Position numbers and translations under genes: made by a program
Part shown: piece after piece, positions 46,083 through 55,587 of the stretch
Layout of the letters: each line of letters begins with the position of its first letter
Position numbering within the stretch: the stretch's first letter is position 1
Assembly (NCBI RefSeq): GCF_018402035.1
Contig: NZ_JAGYJN010000002.1
Span: 310,001 to 374,000, forward strand
Origin: Roseicyclus sp.
Lineage (GTDB): Bacteria > Pseudomonadota > Alphaproteobacteria > Rhodobacterales > Rhodobacteraceae
Reading direction: 5' to 3'
Length of the DNA stretch: 64,000 nt
The notes under the pieces: model-generated
What the model saw: the letters and a program-made list of their open reading frames with translations, nothing else
What the model was told of the DNA's origin: nothing
Database searches by the model: none

Positions 46083-47999
46083 TTACGCGCTGGGTTCAGG
46101 CTCCATATCGCCTGCGGGCTTGGATTTTGGCTTGAGCTTGGGGATGGCCGTGATCGAGGGGGTGCCGCCCGAACGACTGCTGGTATCACCACTATCGTCG
46201 CCCTTGTTCAGCGGAAGGCCATCAATCACCTTCTTGATCTCGGATCCTGTCAGGGTCTCATACTCCAACAGGCCTTGGGCCAGTCGCTCGAGATCGTCGC
46301 GCTTTTCGGTCAAGATACGCTTGGCGGTCTCATAGCCTTCGTCAACAAGGGCTTTGACTTTGTCGTCAATGATCTTCTGGGTTGCAGCGGAATGGTTCGT
46401 GCCGCCCCCGTAAGAGCCCAGATAAGACTGCTGCTCATTGGCGTAATCGACATAGCCAAGCTCTTCGGCATAGCCAAATTGCGTAACCATCGCGCGCGCG
46501 ATCTTCGAGACCTGCTGAATGTCAGAGGCAGCCCCTGATGTCACCATCTCTTTGCCGAACACCAATTCCTCGGCCACACGCCCACCCATCGCCATGGCAA
46601 TCTTGGATGTGTATTTGCGATAGCTGACCGAAAGCTGATCACGCTCGGGCAACGACAGAACAAGACCCAGCGCACGGCCACGCGGAATGATCGTCGCTTT
46701 ATGGATCGGGTCATGATCGGGCACATTCATGCCAACGACGGCATGGCCTGCCTCGTGATAGGCGGTCAGCTTTTTCTCATCCTCGGACATGACCATCGAG
46801 CGGCGCTCGGCACCCATCATGACCTTGTCCTTGGCGTTTTCGAAATCTTCCATCGTCACAAAGCGGCGGTTGATGCGCGCCGCCGTCAGCGCCGCCTCGT
46901 TCACAAGGTTCGCCAAATCCGCGCCCGAGAAACCCGGCGTGCCGCGCGCGATGATGCGCAGATCAACATCGGGGCCAAGTGGCACCTTGCGCGAATGCAC
47001 GTTCAAGATCCGCTCACGGCCCTTGATGTCGGGGTTCGGCACCTGCACCTGGCGGTCGAAGCGGCCGGGGCGCAACAGCGCGGGGTCAAGCACATCGGGC
47101 CGGTTGGTGGCCGCGATGATGATGATGCCCTCATTGGCCTCGAAACCGTCCATCTCGACCAAAAGCTGGTTCAACGTCTGTTCACGTTCGTCATTGCCAC
47201 CGCCATAGCCCACGCCACGCGACCGGCCGACAGCGTCGATTTCGTCGATAAAGACGATGCAAGGCGCGTTCTTCTTGGCCTGTTCGAACATATCGCGCAC
47301 GCGGCTTGCACCCACACCCACGAACATCTCGACAAAATCAGAGCCGGAGATGGTGAAAAACGGCACACCTGCTTCGCCCGCGATGGCGCGTGCAAGCAGC
47401 GTCTTACCCGTACCGGGGGGGCCAACCAACAGCGCGCCTTTGGGGATCTTGCCACCCAAACGGCTGAATTTCTGCGGATTGCGGAGGAATTCGACGATTT
47501 CTTCCAGCTCTTCCTTGGCCTCGTCGATGCCTGCGACATCGTCAAAGGTCACGCGACCATGCTTTTCGGTCAGCAGTTTCGCCTTGGATTTACCAAAGCC
47601 CATCGCCCCACCTTTGCCGCCGCCCTGCATCCGGTTCATGAAGAATATCCAGATCCCGATCAGCACCAGAACCGGCAGCCACAAGGACAAGACACTCAGG
47701 AAGCCCGACTGTTCTTGTGGGCGCGCCTCGATCCGCACACCGCGCTCGAGCAAGATTTGCGTCGTGTTCGCATCGCCCGGCGCAACGGTGCCAAAGGTGC
47801 CATTGGCTGTGGTAAACTGCACATTCTCGCCATCAAGCGTGGCTGACAAAACCTGTCCACCCTCCACTTGGCCGATGAATTCGGAATAGGCCACGCCGCG
47901 CTGCGCCACCTGCGTCTGACCACCCGAGAACAGGTTGAACAAGGCCAGAATCAGTAGAAACAGGATGACCCAAAAAGCGATGTTTCGCGCGTTACCCAA
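46083..47999 (-). CDS. ftsH: ATP-dependent zinc metalloprotease FtsH
   Basis: 638 residues. Two membrane helices (about 8-24 and 104-120) flank a periplasmic domain; an AAA domain has Walker A GPPGTGKT (193-200), Walker [11 protein letters not shown] and the SRH; the zinc site HEAGH is at 415-419 with a later Asp ligand. It degrades membrane proteins and regulators. The start is TTG 47997-47999 ([13 protein letters not shown] follows), with AGGAG eight bases upstream. The C-terminal tail is Ser/Pro/Lys-rich. Downstream of tilS. Confidence 0.97.
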   Translation of the reverse strand: MGNARNIAFWVILFLLILALFNLFSGGQTQVAQRGVAYSEFIGQVEGGQVLSATLDGENVQFTTANGTFGTVAPGDANTTQILLERGVRIEARPQEQSGFLSVLSLWLPVLVLIGIWIFFMNRMQGGGKGGAMGFGKSKAKLLTEKHGRVTFDDVAGIDEAKEELEEIVEFLRNPQKFSRLGGKIPKGALLVGPPGTGKTLLARAIAGEAGVPFFTISGSDFVEMFVGVGASRVRDMFEQAKKNAPCIVFIDEIDAVGRSRGVGYGGGNDEREQTLNQLLVEMDGFEANEGIIIIAATNRPDVLDPALLRPGRFDRQVQVPNPDIKGRERILNVHSRKVPLGPDVDLRIIARGTPGFSGADLANLVNEAALTAARINRRFVTMEDFENAKDKVMMGAERRSMVMSEDEKKLTAYHEAGHAVVGMNVPDHDPIHKATIIPRGRALGLVLSLPERDQLSVSYRKYTSKIAMAMGGRVAEELVFGKEMVTSGAASDIQQVSKIARAMVTQFGYAEELGYVDYANEQQSYLGSYGGGTNHSAATQKIIDDKVKALVDEGYETAKRILTEKRDDLERLAQGLLEYETLTGSEIKKVIDGLPLNKGDDSGDTSSRSGGTPSITAIPKLKPKSKPAGDMEPEPSA

Positions 48000-48076
48000 G
48001 GGAGTATCTCCTCACATGCCGGCCGGAAGGGTGCGGACGGTCGATCCACAGGAAGATAAGGATGCAGCGCCCGAGT

Positions 48077-49354
48077 TCAATGCGATTCCAAGAATTGGGC
48101 GAAATGGCCGCTGGGCGGGCGGAAAATAATCATATCCTGCGGCCCAACACCCAAAAGGGGACAGGCCACCAAATGATCATCCCGAAACAGCGCAGGCCAA
48201 GCATAGGCCGCCCGCGCAGGCGATGAAATCGGTTTATTTTCAGGGCGTTGCGCCCATCCGTCAGGGCCAAGCGCGCGCAGCGTCACCCCCGATGGGGCAG
48301 CCGTCCCCACCATCCAGCGCCCATCCCAAAGCGCACCCGCACAAGCGGCAATTTGCCCATCGCGCAAAGCCGCACCCTCGCGGGAAAGGCGGATCGTCAC
48401 AGCATGTGTCGTCGCATCAACCCCGTGCAGCGTGCCGCCACCACCCGCCAAAAGCCGGTCAAGCAACCCCTCCAGCGCATGGGCACGCGGCCTGTAGGGC
48501 GCTGTGGCCACCCATTGCAGCCCGGCGGCCAAGATCCGCATCTGCGTGTCGCGCTCCACGCCCTCCAGCCCATCGCGGTCGATGAGCAAATCACCCGTGT
48601 GAAGATCGTTCACCCGATCCTCGGTCACGATCCGGCGCGCGATCTCAGTTGCGCGCGCCCGGCAGGCAACAGCTGCACGCGCCATGCGGTCGGCGGTCTG
48701 GGCCAAGCCATCCACCGATAGCCCAAGGGCTGCAATCGCCTGTCGCGCGCGCACCCGGTCAAAGCGCGGGTCATCATTCGAGGGGTCATCGACAAAGGGA
48801 AGCTTCAGCGTCACCGCATAATGGCGCAGATCGGCGCGCCGTTCGGCCAAGAGCGGGCGCAAAAGCCACCATGTGCCGCTTGCGTCATTCACGGCGCGCG
48901 CCCCTGCCATCCCGGCCAGCCCCTCGACACCCGAGCCGCGCAAAAGCCGCATCAAGACGGTCTCGGCCTGATCATCGCTTGTATGGGCAAAAAGCACATG
49001 GGCCAGATCGCCCCGCCATGCGCCGATCAGATCGCGGCGCGCCTGTCGCGCGGCATCTTGCAGATTGCCTTGCCCATCCCATTGCCAGCGCAGCGTTGTG
49101 TGCGGATGACCAAGTGCCGCGCATTCGGCGGCGACCATCGCGGCCTCATCGGCGGCGGCGGCGCGCAGCCCATGATCAACCGTCACGACATGCAGGCCAA
49201 TCCCCATGACGCGCGCCCAGCCATGCGCAAGCGCCAGCATCGCCATGCTGTCGCCGCCGCCTGAGACGGCAAGACCGATCGCAGATGGAAAATCAGGGCC
49301 AAGAAGCGCGCCCATGCTTGCGGCAAAGCGCGCCTCGAGCGTGTCGGCTGTCAC
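48077..49354 (-). CDS. tilS: tRNA(Ile)-lysidine synthase
   Basis: 425 residues. The PP-loop AVSGGGDSMAMLALA at the start and ADEAAMVAAECAAL, HTSDDQAETVLMRLLRGSG give the TilS adenylation core. It makes lysidine at C34 of tRNA-Ile(CAU), so it is essential. I start it at GTG 49352-49354, overlapping the cpoB stop (GTGA), rather than the longer frame from 49444. The neighbours cpoB and ftsH are the standard context. Confidence 0.93.
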   Translation of the reverse strand: MTADTLEARFAASMGALLGPDFPSAIGLAVSGGGDSMAMLALAHGWARVMGIGLHVVTVDHGLRAAAADEAAMVAAECAALGHPHTTLRWQWDGQGNLQDAARQARRDLIGAWRGDLAHVLFAHTSDDQAETVLMRLLRGSGVEGLAGMAGARAVNDASGTWWLLRPLLAERRADLRHYAVTLKLPFVDDPSNDDPRFDRVRARQAIAALGLSVDGLAQTADRMARAAVACRARATEIARRIVTEDRVNDLHTGDLLIDRDGLEGVERDTQMRILAAGLQWVATAPYRPRAHALEGLLDRLLAGGGGTLHGVDATTHAVTIRLSREGAALRDGQIAACAGALWDGRWMVGTAAPSGVTLRALGPDGWAQRPENKPISSPARAAYAWPALFRDDHLVACPLLGVGPQDMIIFRPPSGHFAQFLESH

Positions 49355-50181
49355 GTGCAGTTCAGCCGGCTCCGCACCGCGAGGGCCTCGGATGCGGCAG
49401 GGCTTGCGGGGAAACGCGCGCCCACCTCGCCCAAGGTCAGGCATGCCTCGTCGCGCTGACCCAACTCAGCCAAGGAAAGCCCAAGATTAAGCAGCGCATC
49501 GCTGGCCCGCGCGCCCGATGGATCGGCGGTAAAACTATCGAGATAAGCACGCGCCGCCCGGCTCCATGCGCTTTGCTGCGCCTCGGATTGCCCGCGCAGA
49601 AAATGCGCCTCGGCCGAAAGCGGGCCACCAGGATAGGTTTGGGTGAAGGCTTCGAAAAGCTGGGCTGCTTGCGCAAAATCGGCCGCTTCATAGGCCGTGC
49701 GCGCGCGGTCGAAATCGCTTTGCTCGGCCACGGCAAGATTGGCACCGCTGGGCATCACCGGGGTCGCGGGCATTGCGCCGCCAAGTGCGCCCACATCACC
49801 GGCACCACCCAAGGCAGGCGTGGCCGCAAGATCGCCGATCCGGCAATCGGGGGTCAGTTCGCACAGGCGAAACTCCAGATCGCCGATGCGGTTGGTGCCA
49901 TCTGTGACGACCCGTTCAACCTTGATCTGCAATTGCTCGGTCTGGTCGGTCAGGCGGCGCAACTCGGCCTCGATGGCATCAATGCGCGAAAGCACCGTGC
50001 CGCCGCCACCCGCGCCCATCGCGCCACCTGTCGTGTTCAACTCGCCCCTGAGGCGCTGCATCTCGACAAACAGCACCGACAGCTCTTGGCGGATATCGGC
50101 CAAGGATTGGGTGCGGTCTTGTGCCATCGCCATGGGCGGGCACAAGCCGATCAACAGCGCAAGGATCAGGGCGTGGCGCAT
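49351..50181 (-). CDS. cpoB: Tol-Pal-associated protein CpoB (YbgF)
   Basis: 276 residues. A signal peptide (about 1-20), a coiled-coil trimerisation region (about 25-95), a Gly/Pro-rich linker and C-terminal TPR repeats (DFDRARTAYEAADFAQAAQL, FEAFTQTYPG) give the CpoB layout. It connects Tol-Pal with peptidoglycan synthesis during constriction. It follows pal by four bases and overlaps tilS by four. Confidence 0.92.
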   Translation of the reverse strand: MRHALILALLIGLCPPMAMAQDRTQSLADIRQELSVLFVEMQRLRGELNTTGGAMGAGGGGTVLSRIDAIEAELRRLTDQTEQLQIKVERVVTDGTNRIGDLEFRLCELTPDCRIGDLAATPALGGAGDVGALGGAMPATPVMPSGANLAVAEQSDFDRARTAYEAADFAQAAQLFEAFTQTYPGGPLSAEAHFLRGQSEAQQSAWSRAARAYLDSFTADPSGARASDALLNLGLSLAELGQRDEACLTLGEVGARFPASPAASEALAVRSRLNCT

Positions 50182-50185
50182 TGGT

Positions 50186-50698
50186 TCAGACCCCGGCGCC
50201 GGTGCCCAGAACCGTCACAGCGCGGCGGTTCTGGCTGTAGCAGCTCTCATCCGAACAAATCTCAAGCGGGCGCTCCTTGCCAAAGCTGATCGTGTTGATC
50301 CGGTTGGGGGCAACCCCCCGCGAAACAAGGTAATCGCGCACGGCGGCTGCACGGCGCGCGCCCAGCGCAAGGTTGTATTCGCGCGTGCCTTGCTCGTCGG
50401 CATGACCTTCGACAAGGGCTGTGAATTCGGGATTGGTCATCAGCCATTCCGCCTGACCGTCAAGCACAGCCATGGCAGAGGCGTTGATGGTGGATTGATC
50501 GACGGCGAAAAGCACCCGGTCGCCCACGATCTGGTTGAAATAGGCGATGCTGCTCGGGTCCGAGACCGAGCCAAAGGCGCCTTGCGCGCCGTTGAGGTTG
50601 ATGGCGTCATCGCCGCCGCGAAGCCCGCCCTGCGCACAAGCGGAGAGGGCCATTGCGGCGGTCAAGATCAGCGCAGTTGCGCGAAGGGACATGGTCAT
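50186..50698 (-). CDS. pal: Peptidoglycan-associated lipoprotein
   Basis: 170 residues. The lipobox LSAC is at the end of the signal (C21), then an OmpA-like domain with LFAVDQSTINASA, VEGHADEQGTREYNLALGAR and SFGKERPLE. Pal anchors the outer membrane to peptidoglycan. AAGGA lies 10 bases before ATG 50698. Two extra Cys near the C-terminus (ICSDESCYSQNRR) may form a disulfide; similar Cys pairs occur in alphaproteobacterial Pal. Confidence 0.96.
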   Translation of the reverse strand: MTMSLRATALILTAAMALSACAQGGLRGGDDAINLNGAQGAFGSVSDPSSIAYFNQIVGDRVLFAVDQSTINASAMAVLDGQAEWLMTNPEFTALVEGHADEQGTREYNLALGARRAAAVRDYLVSRGVAPNRINTISFGKERPLEICSDESCYSQNRRAVTVLGTGAGV

Positions 50699-50768
50699 GA
50701 TGCTCGGTCCTTGTTGTTTTTCTCAGTATAGCATGGGCGCGGGGCCTGCGTCCATGCAAGGGTTAGGG

Positions 50769-52109
50769 TCAGGGAAGGCGCGGCGACCATGACGGGTCGG
50801 ATGCCATGCCGGGTGTCGCGACGCGCTGGAGGTTGCGCCCCGAGATATCGACCGAATAGACGGCGGGCGCACCATTGGCCCCTGCGGTTTCGCGGGTGAA
50901 CATCAGCACACGCCCATTGGGTGCCCAAGTCGGCCCCTCATCAAGGAAAGAGGCGGTCAAAAGCCGCTCTTCCGAGCCATTGGTGCGCATCACCCCGATA
51001 TGGAAGCGCCCGCGCTCTTGCTTGGTAAACGCGATGTAATCGCCACGCGGCGACCAGACGGGCGTGCCGTAGCGACCGCTTCCTCGGCTGATGCGCTGCA
51101 CCTCGCCGCCGCCTGCAGGCATGACATAGATCTGTTGGCCGCCGGTGCGGTCGCTCTCAAACACCATCCGGCTGCCATCAGGCGAAAACGAGGGTGCCGT
51201 TTCGATCGAAGGGGCATTGGTCAACTGGCTGCGCGCGCCACCGCTCACGGGGACGCGGTAGATATCGGTATTGCCGCCTTGTTCCATCGAAAAGACCACG
51301 CTGCCGCCATCGGCGGTAAAGCGCGGCGAAAAGGTCATGTTGCCTGCCGACACCGCTTCAAGCGGGCGGCGGCTGACGCTGGCCACATCCATAATATAGA
51401 CGCGCGGCTGACCGCTTTCGTAGCTGGTATAGATGATGCGATCACCCGTCGGGCTAAACCGCGGCGCCATCACAATGCTCCGGCTATCGGTCAGGAATTG
51501 GACATTCGCCCCATCGTAATCCATCAGCGCCAAACGCTTGAGGCGCGCGTTCTTCGGCCCCTCCTCATGGACAAAGACAACACGCGTGTCGAAATAGCCT
51601 GTCTCGCCGGTGATCCGCTCATAGACTTGATCGGCGACATTATGGGCCATGCGCCGCCAGCCGTCACGGGTGCCCACGAATTGCAGCCCATCGCCCAAAG
51701 GCTGTTGGCTAAAGACGTCAAACAGGCGGAAGCGCACGATCAAACGGCCACCTTGCTGCTCGACCTCGCCCACGATCAGGGCTTGGGCATTGATCGCCTG
51801 CCAATCGGGGTAAAGGATCGGCGCGTCGAAATTGGTGACGCTCGAGATATGCGCGCTGTCGGGGATCTGCCGGAACAGCCCCGTGCCGCGCAGATCGGCG
51901 GCGATGACGCGGGTGATATCGGCGGCCGCATCAGCAGCAGCCCCATTGCGCGCGATGAAACTGGGGATGGCGAAGGGCAAGGGTTCGATCACACCTTCGG
52001 TGATCTCAAGCCGAAGCGGGCGAGTTTGCGCGCGCACCAGACCGGGCAGGGTTGCCGCCGCCGCGAAGACCGAGGCAGAGCGGATCAAGGATCGACGGGT
52101 CAGCAACAT
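50769..52109 (-). CDS. tolB: Tol-Pal system protein TolB
   Basis: 446 residues: a signal with an RR pair ([20 protein letters not shown]), an N-terminal domain and a C-terminal six-bladed beta-propeller with repeats such as [20 protein letters not shown] and [20 protein letters not shown]. TolB binds Pal in the periplasm. The RR suggests Tat export, which is not usual for E. coli TolB. GAGAGGTG precedes the ATG at 52107-52109. Confidence 0.95.
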   Translation of the reverse strand: MLLTRRSLIRSASVFAAAATLPGLVRAQTRPLRLEITEGVIEPLPFAIPSFIARNGAAADAAADITRVIAADLRGTGLFRQIPDSAHISSVTNFDAPILYPDWQAINAQALIVGEVEQQGGRLIVRFRLFDVFSQQPLGDGLQFVGTRDGWRRMAHNVADQVYERITGETGYFDTRVVFVHEEGPKNARLKRLALMDYDGANVQFLTDSRSIVMAPRFSPTGDRIIYTSYESGQPRVYIMDVASVSRRPLEAVSAGNMTFSPRFTADGGSVVFSMEQGGNTDIYRVPVSGGARSQLTNAPSIETAPSFSPDGSRMVFESDRTGGQQIYVMPAGGGEVQRISRGSGRYGTPVWSPRGDYIAFTKQERGRFHIGVMRTNGSEERLLTASFLDEGPTWAPNGRVLMFTRETAGANGAPAVYSVDISGRNLQRVATPGMASDPSWSPRLP

Positions 52110-52173
52110 GGATACACCTCTCGCCACGCGGAGTGGTTCCGCCAGCTTATGCTAACAGGGTTACGCGACAAAA

Positions 52174-53223
52174 TCATCTCAGACGCATCCCCTCGGGGTT
52201 GAAGACAAGTTCGACCTGCCGCCAGTCATCATAGCTTTCGACAGGCAGGTTATAACCATTCGCACCGCAGCGCAGGATCGCGCGGCGCGCAGCCTCAAAG
52301 GCCTGTTGGGCGGCCACGACACCACCCCCTTCGGCAGAAATCAGGCGCAGTGACCCATCCACAGGCCGCCCCTCGGGGGTCATGTCGAACCCGACCACGA
52401 CAGTGGTGCCCTGCGCCTCGGTGCTAAGTGAGCCGACATTCCAACAGGTCGAGACGGCGACACGGAACCCTTCGCGCGCACCGGCACTCAGCGGTGGGCC
52501 GGATGGCGCGCTTGGTGCTTGCACGGCTTGGGCCACGGCAGATGCAATCGCATCGGCCAGCGGATCGGCGGCGGGTTCGGGTTCAGGCGGCGGCGGGGCG
52601 GGATCGGGCGCGGCGGCGGCGGCCTCGACCGGGCGCGGGCGCGCGGGTCGGGTCGGTGGGCGGATAGAGGCTGTAGGGCCAAGCGGACCACCCGATGGCG
52701 TTTCCGCCTCAGTCACGATCTCGGTCGTGGCTTCCTCGGGGGCGGCTTCTGGCGCTGCCTCCACAGGTGTGGCCGATGGGGCGGGGGCGGTCGATTGGGT
52801 CACTGCCTCAGGGGCGATCTCCACCTCGGGTTCCGGTGCGGGTGCAGGCAGGGGCGCGATGCGATCAGCCGCGCGCGGGGTCGGGCGGCCATCCTCTGGC
52901 AGATCGGGGGTGCCCGACAGCGGCGCGGGGGGCGCAAGCGTATCGGTCACCTCACCCGGCGGGGTGGGTTCAGGCTGAGGTTCGGGTTCGGGCGCAGGTT
53001 CCGGTTCCGGCGTCGGTTCAGGACGCGGCGGGGGGGGCGCGATCTCCAAAGCAACAGGCGTGGCCGCAGCCGTCAGCGCATCGAACTCCGCGCTCGACAG
53101 GATCGTGACACCCGTGACCTCGAACACCGGATCGGGACTGTCTTTGAACAAACCATCGCCCAACGCGACCCAGAGCAAGAGCGCGGCATGTATCGCTGTC
53201 GAGGCGTAAAGGGACCGGCGCAT
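52174..53223 (-). CDS. tolA: TolA-like protein with Pro/Glu-rich middle domain
   Basis: 349 residues. One N-terminal membrane helix (about 8-24) is followed by a long Pro/Glu/Ala-rich region (about 60-240, e.g. PRPEPTPEPEPAPEPEPQPE) instead of the Ala/Lys/Glu alpha-helix of E. coli TolA, and a C-terminal TolA/TonB-like domain with CWNVGSLSTEAQGTTVVVGF and DWRQVELVFNP. It bridges TolQR and Pal/TolB. Located between tolR and tolB. Confidence 0.88.
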   Translation of the reverse strand: MRRSLYASTAIHAALLLWVALGDGLFKDSPDPVFEVTGVTILSSAEFDALTAAATPVALEIAPPPPRPEPTPEPEPAPEPEPQPEPTPPGEVTDTLAPPAPLSGTPDLPEDGRPTPRAADRIAPLPAPAPEPEVEIAPEAVTQSTAPAPSATPVEAAPEAAPEEATTEIVTEAETPSGGPLGPTASIRPPTRPARPRPVEAAAAAPDPAPPPPEPEPAADPLADAIASAVAQAVQAPSAPSGPPLSAGAREGFRVAVSTCWNVGSLSTEAQGTTVVVGFDMTPEGRPVDGSLRLISAEGGGVVAAQQAFEAARRAILRCGANGYNLPVESYDDWRQVELVFNPEGMRLR

Positions 53224-53234
53224 CCGTTCCCCCC

Positions 53235-53708
53235 TTACTGTCCGCCACCGTCAAGCCGGGGGCCGCCCGAATCGGTCACCAACCCGATCTCGCGGAAACC
53301 GCCGGCGTTTAGCGCCCCCATGACGCGCATCACATCCTCATAGGGGATCGCGCCATCCGCGCGCAGGAATATCCGCGAAGATGTGCGCTCAGCCGCAATC
53401 GCCTCGAGCCGGCTAACGATTTCGCCCAGCGGCACTTCGGTGGTCTGGATCATCACCGTGCCATCGGGTGCCAGCGTGACGGTCAGCGGCTCCTCCTCCT
53501 CCGACGGCAGGGCCTCGGCGGCGGTATCGGGCAAGTCGATGGGCACGCCCACGGTCATCAAGGGGGCTGCCACCATGAAGATGATCAACAGGCACAAGAT
53601 GACGTCGACGAAGGGCGTGACGTTGATCTCGGACATCGGCTTGAGATTGGCGCGGCGGCCCCGGCCCCGGCGGCGCGAGCCGCTATTGGTTGCAACCGAG
53701 ACACCCAT
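53235..53708 (-). CDS. tolR: Biopolymer transport protein TolR
   Basis: 157 residues. One N-terminal helix with the conserved Asp (PFVDVILCLLIIFMVAAPLM) matches ExbD/TolR, followed by a periplasmic domain ending SGGPRLDGGGQ. It couples proton flow through TolQ to TolA. Its ATG overlaps the tolQ stop (TGATG). Confidence 0.95.
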   Translation of the reverse strand: MGVSVATNSGSRRRGRGRRANLKPMSEINVTPFVDVILCLLIIFMVAAPLMTVGVPIDLPDTAAEALPSEEEEPLTVTLAPDGTVMIQTTEVPLGEIVSRLEAIAAERTSSRIFLRADGAIPYEDVMRVMGALNAGGFREIGLVTDSGGPRLDGGGQ

Positions 53709-54400
53709 CAGTCGAGCTGCCGCGACAGAAGTGTCGAGAACTCATCAGCGAACCCTTCCAGCCCGCTGACAAGGCGGTCGGCATCGGCGCTGAGCATATT
53801 GTACAAGATCACCGCAGGGATCGCCGCCAACAGGCCCAAGCCCGTGGCAAGCAAAGCCTCGGCAATACCGGGGGCGACGATGGCAAGCGAGGTATTGCCG
53901 GAAATCGCGATCTCTTGGAACGAGCGCATGATCCCCCAGACGGTGCCGAAAAGCCCCACGAAAGGTGCCGCCGATCCGGTCGTGGCCAAAAAGCCCAAAC
54001 CATGCGTCCAGCGTTCGCTTTCGCGCGCAATCGCCACATCCATCGAGCGATCAACGCGCTGCTGCACGCCGGGGATCAAGGCACCATCATCGCGCAACGA
54101 GCGCCGCCATTCGGTCATGCCCGCAACAAAGACGCGCTCATAGGCGCTGGCGGGCGCATCGGCGATACGGTCGTAGAGCTCATCCAGCGGCTCACCCGAC
54201 CAAAAGGCCGCGTCAAAGGCCGTGGCATCGCCGCGCGCGCTGCGAAACATCTTGACCTTGGTGAAAGTGACCGCCCAAACCCAGACCGACGCCACGATCA
54301 AGGCGATCATGACAAGCTGGACCGTGATGCTTGCACGGAAAAACAGCGCAATAACGGTATAATCCGCCTGCTGCGCGACAGCGAGTGTTTCGGTTTCCAT
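53708..54400 (-). CDS. tolQ: Proton channel protein TolQ
   Basis: 230 residues with three membrane helices and the ExbB/TolQ marks GFLATTGSAAPFVGLFGTVW and ISGNTSLAIVAPGIAEALLA (with polar Thr in the proton path). It is the first tol gene of the block and overlaps tolR. ATG 54398-54400 is used; the frame is open to 54463, but no better start is present. The region before it (54401-54512) should carry the tol promoter. Confidence 0.93.
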   Translation of the reverse strand: METETLAVAQQADYTVIALFFRASITVQLVMIALIVASVWVWAVTFTKVKMFRSARGDATAFDAAFWSGEPLDELYDRIADAPASAYERVFVAGMTEWRRSLRDDGALIPGVQQRVDRSMDVAIARESERWTHGLGFLATTGSAAPFVGLFGTVWGIMRSFQEIAISGNTSLAIVAPGIAEALLATGLGLLAAIPAVILYNMLSADADRLVSGLEGFADEFSTLLSRQLD

Positions 54401-54512
54401 AGTGACTAAAAGTTTCCTCTGCCCCGGCCTCAATACAATATGGGCACGTTTTTCATGCCTCATTAAGGGGTAAGCATATCAGCTTATAAGGGGGAATGCG
54501 AACACTTCTCTG

Positions 54513-54923
54513 TCAACGGCTGACATCTGCCGTGACGGCATCCAGCCTTGCGCGAAGTTCCGCCGGAAGGCGTGTGGCCCGCCCGGCTTGGTTCAACACG
54601 ACAATCATGACATGTGCTTGAAACAAAAGCTCATCTTCGCGCCACACCTCTTGCGGCATGGCAAAGCTGGCACCTTTGACATCGGTCAGCCTTGTGCGCA
54701 CTTCGATCTGGTCGTCGTAATGGGCGGGCTTGAGGTAATCGGCCTCGACCCGGCGCACGGCGAACACCAGCCCCGCGGCTTTCATCGCCACCTGATCGAT
54801 CCCCGCCGCGCGCACCAACTCCGAGCGCGCGCGCTCGATAAAGCGCAGGTAGTTGGCGTAATAGACGATGCCCGCCAGATCGGTATCCTCGTAATAGACG
54901 CGGATGGGCCAGCGATAGATCAT
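54513..54923 (-). CDS. ybgC: Tol-Pal-associated acyl-CoA thioesterase
   Basis: 136 residues of a hotdog 4HBT thioesterase. The catalytic Asp is in YYEDTDLAGIVYYANYLRFI, the classical YbgC start. It hydrolyses short acyl-CoA thioesters near the membrane. Overlaps the upstream 219-residue hypothetical by four bases (ATGA). Precedes tolQ in the standard order. Confidence 0.94.
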   Translation of the reverse strand: MIYRWPIRVYYEDTDLAGIVYYANYLRFIERARSELVRAAGIDQVAMKAAGLVFAVRRVEADYLKPAHYDDQIEVRTRLTDVKGASFAMPQEVWREDELLFQAHVMIVVLNQAGRATRLPAELRARLDAVTADVSR

Positions 54924-55579
54924 TGCATCCGCCCCAAACGCGCGGCCAATCGCAAACCAAGCGCCGGATCGGCGGACGCCACCGGCAGCGCGGGGTCATA
55001 GGCTGCGCGGATCAGATCGGCGATCTGCGGCTTGAGGATCGCGGGGCCGCCCGCCCGCAAGATCGCCAAGGGCGATGTGCCCAAGAATGCGGTGTCAGAC
55101 CACAAAAGGATCGTCTGCACGATCTGGCTCAGCGCGATCGTCTCGGCCGGTGCCTGTGCCATCGCGGCGTCCATGCGGATAAAGACAAAACCGGCCTTGA
55201 TCCCGCCGCCCTCGTCAAAGCGAAAGGCCCGGTATTGATTGGCATCCGCCCGCTCTAGCCGCGCGACCAACGGGGCCAGATCGGGGATCAGCCGGTCAAG
55301 ATTGGGGGTTGCGGTCAACTCAGACCAATCGCGGATGAAAAACACCATCAGATTGGCGCCCAACTCCGGGTCGGTCTCGGCCATCTTGTGACCTGCCAGC
55401 GCCACCACCGCCTCGATCGCGCCCTTCAGGATCGACACGGTGCCATCTTCGACCCCAAAGACCACCGGCACAATGGGCCGCCCCCAACGCGCAAACAGGA
55501 ATTGCCCATCGGCGCGCGTGAACAGGGCGGCAACGGCTTCGGGGGTAAGGGGTGAAAGGCTGGTGTCGGTCATCGTCAT
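54920..55579 (-). CDS. Conserved hypothetical between ruvB and ybgC, 219 aa
   Basis: 219 residues, no signal peptide and no clear membrane helix. Sequence is rich in hydrophobic beta/alpha alternation: FARWGRPIVPVVFGVEDG, MVFFIRDWSEL, RFDEGGGIKAGFVFIRMDAA. Residues 30-150 look like a compact alpha/beta domain. It overlaps ybgC by four bases and starts eight bases after ruvB, so it is translationally linked to both. Similar genes stand here in Rhodobacterales as I recall; no function is established. The start may be at 55573 instead. Confidence 0.75.
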   Translation of the reverse strand: MTMTDTSLSPLTPEAVAALFTRADGQFLFARWGRPIVPVVFGVEDGTVSILKGAIEAVVALAGHKMAETDPELGANLMVFFIRDWSELTATPNLDRLIPDLAPLVARLERADANQYRAFRFDEGGGIKAGFVFIRMDAAMAQAPAETIALSQIVQTILLWSDTAFLGTSPLAILRAGGPAILKPQIADLIRAAYDPALPVASADPALGLRLAARLGRMQ

Positions 55580-55587
55580 CGGTATGG

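Noticed and set aside
51000-52202. Plus-strand open frame of 400 codons
   Set aside because: Antisense to tolB; no domain resemblance.
54401-54517. TTGACA hexamer before tolQ as tol promoter
   Set aside because: The only hexamer pairs nearby (TATAAG) are at 22 bases spacing, which is not a normal promoter.
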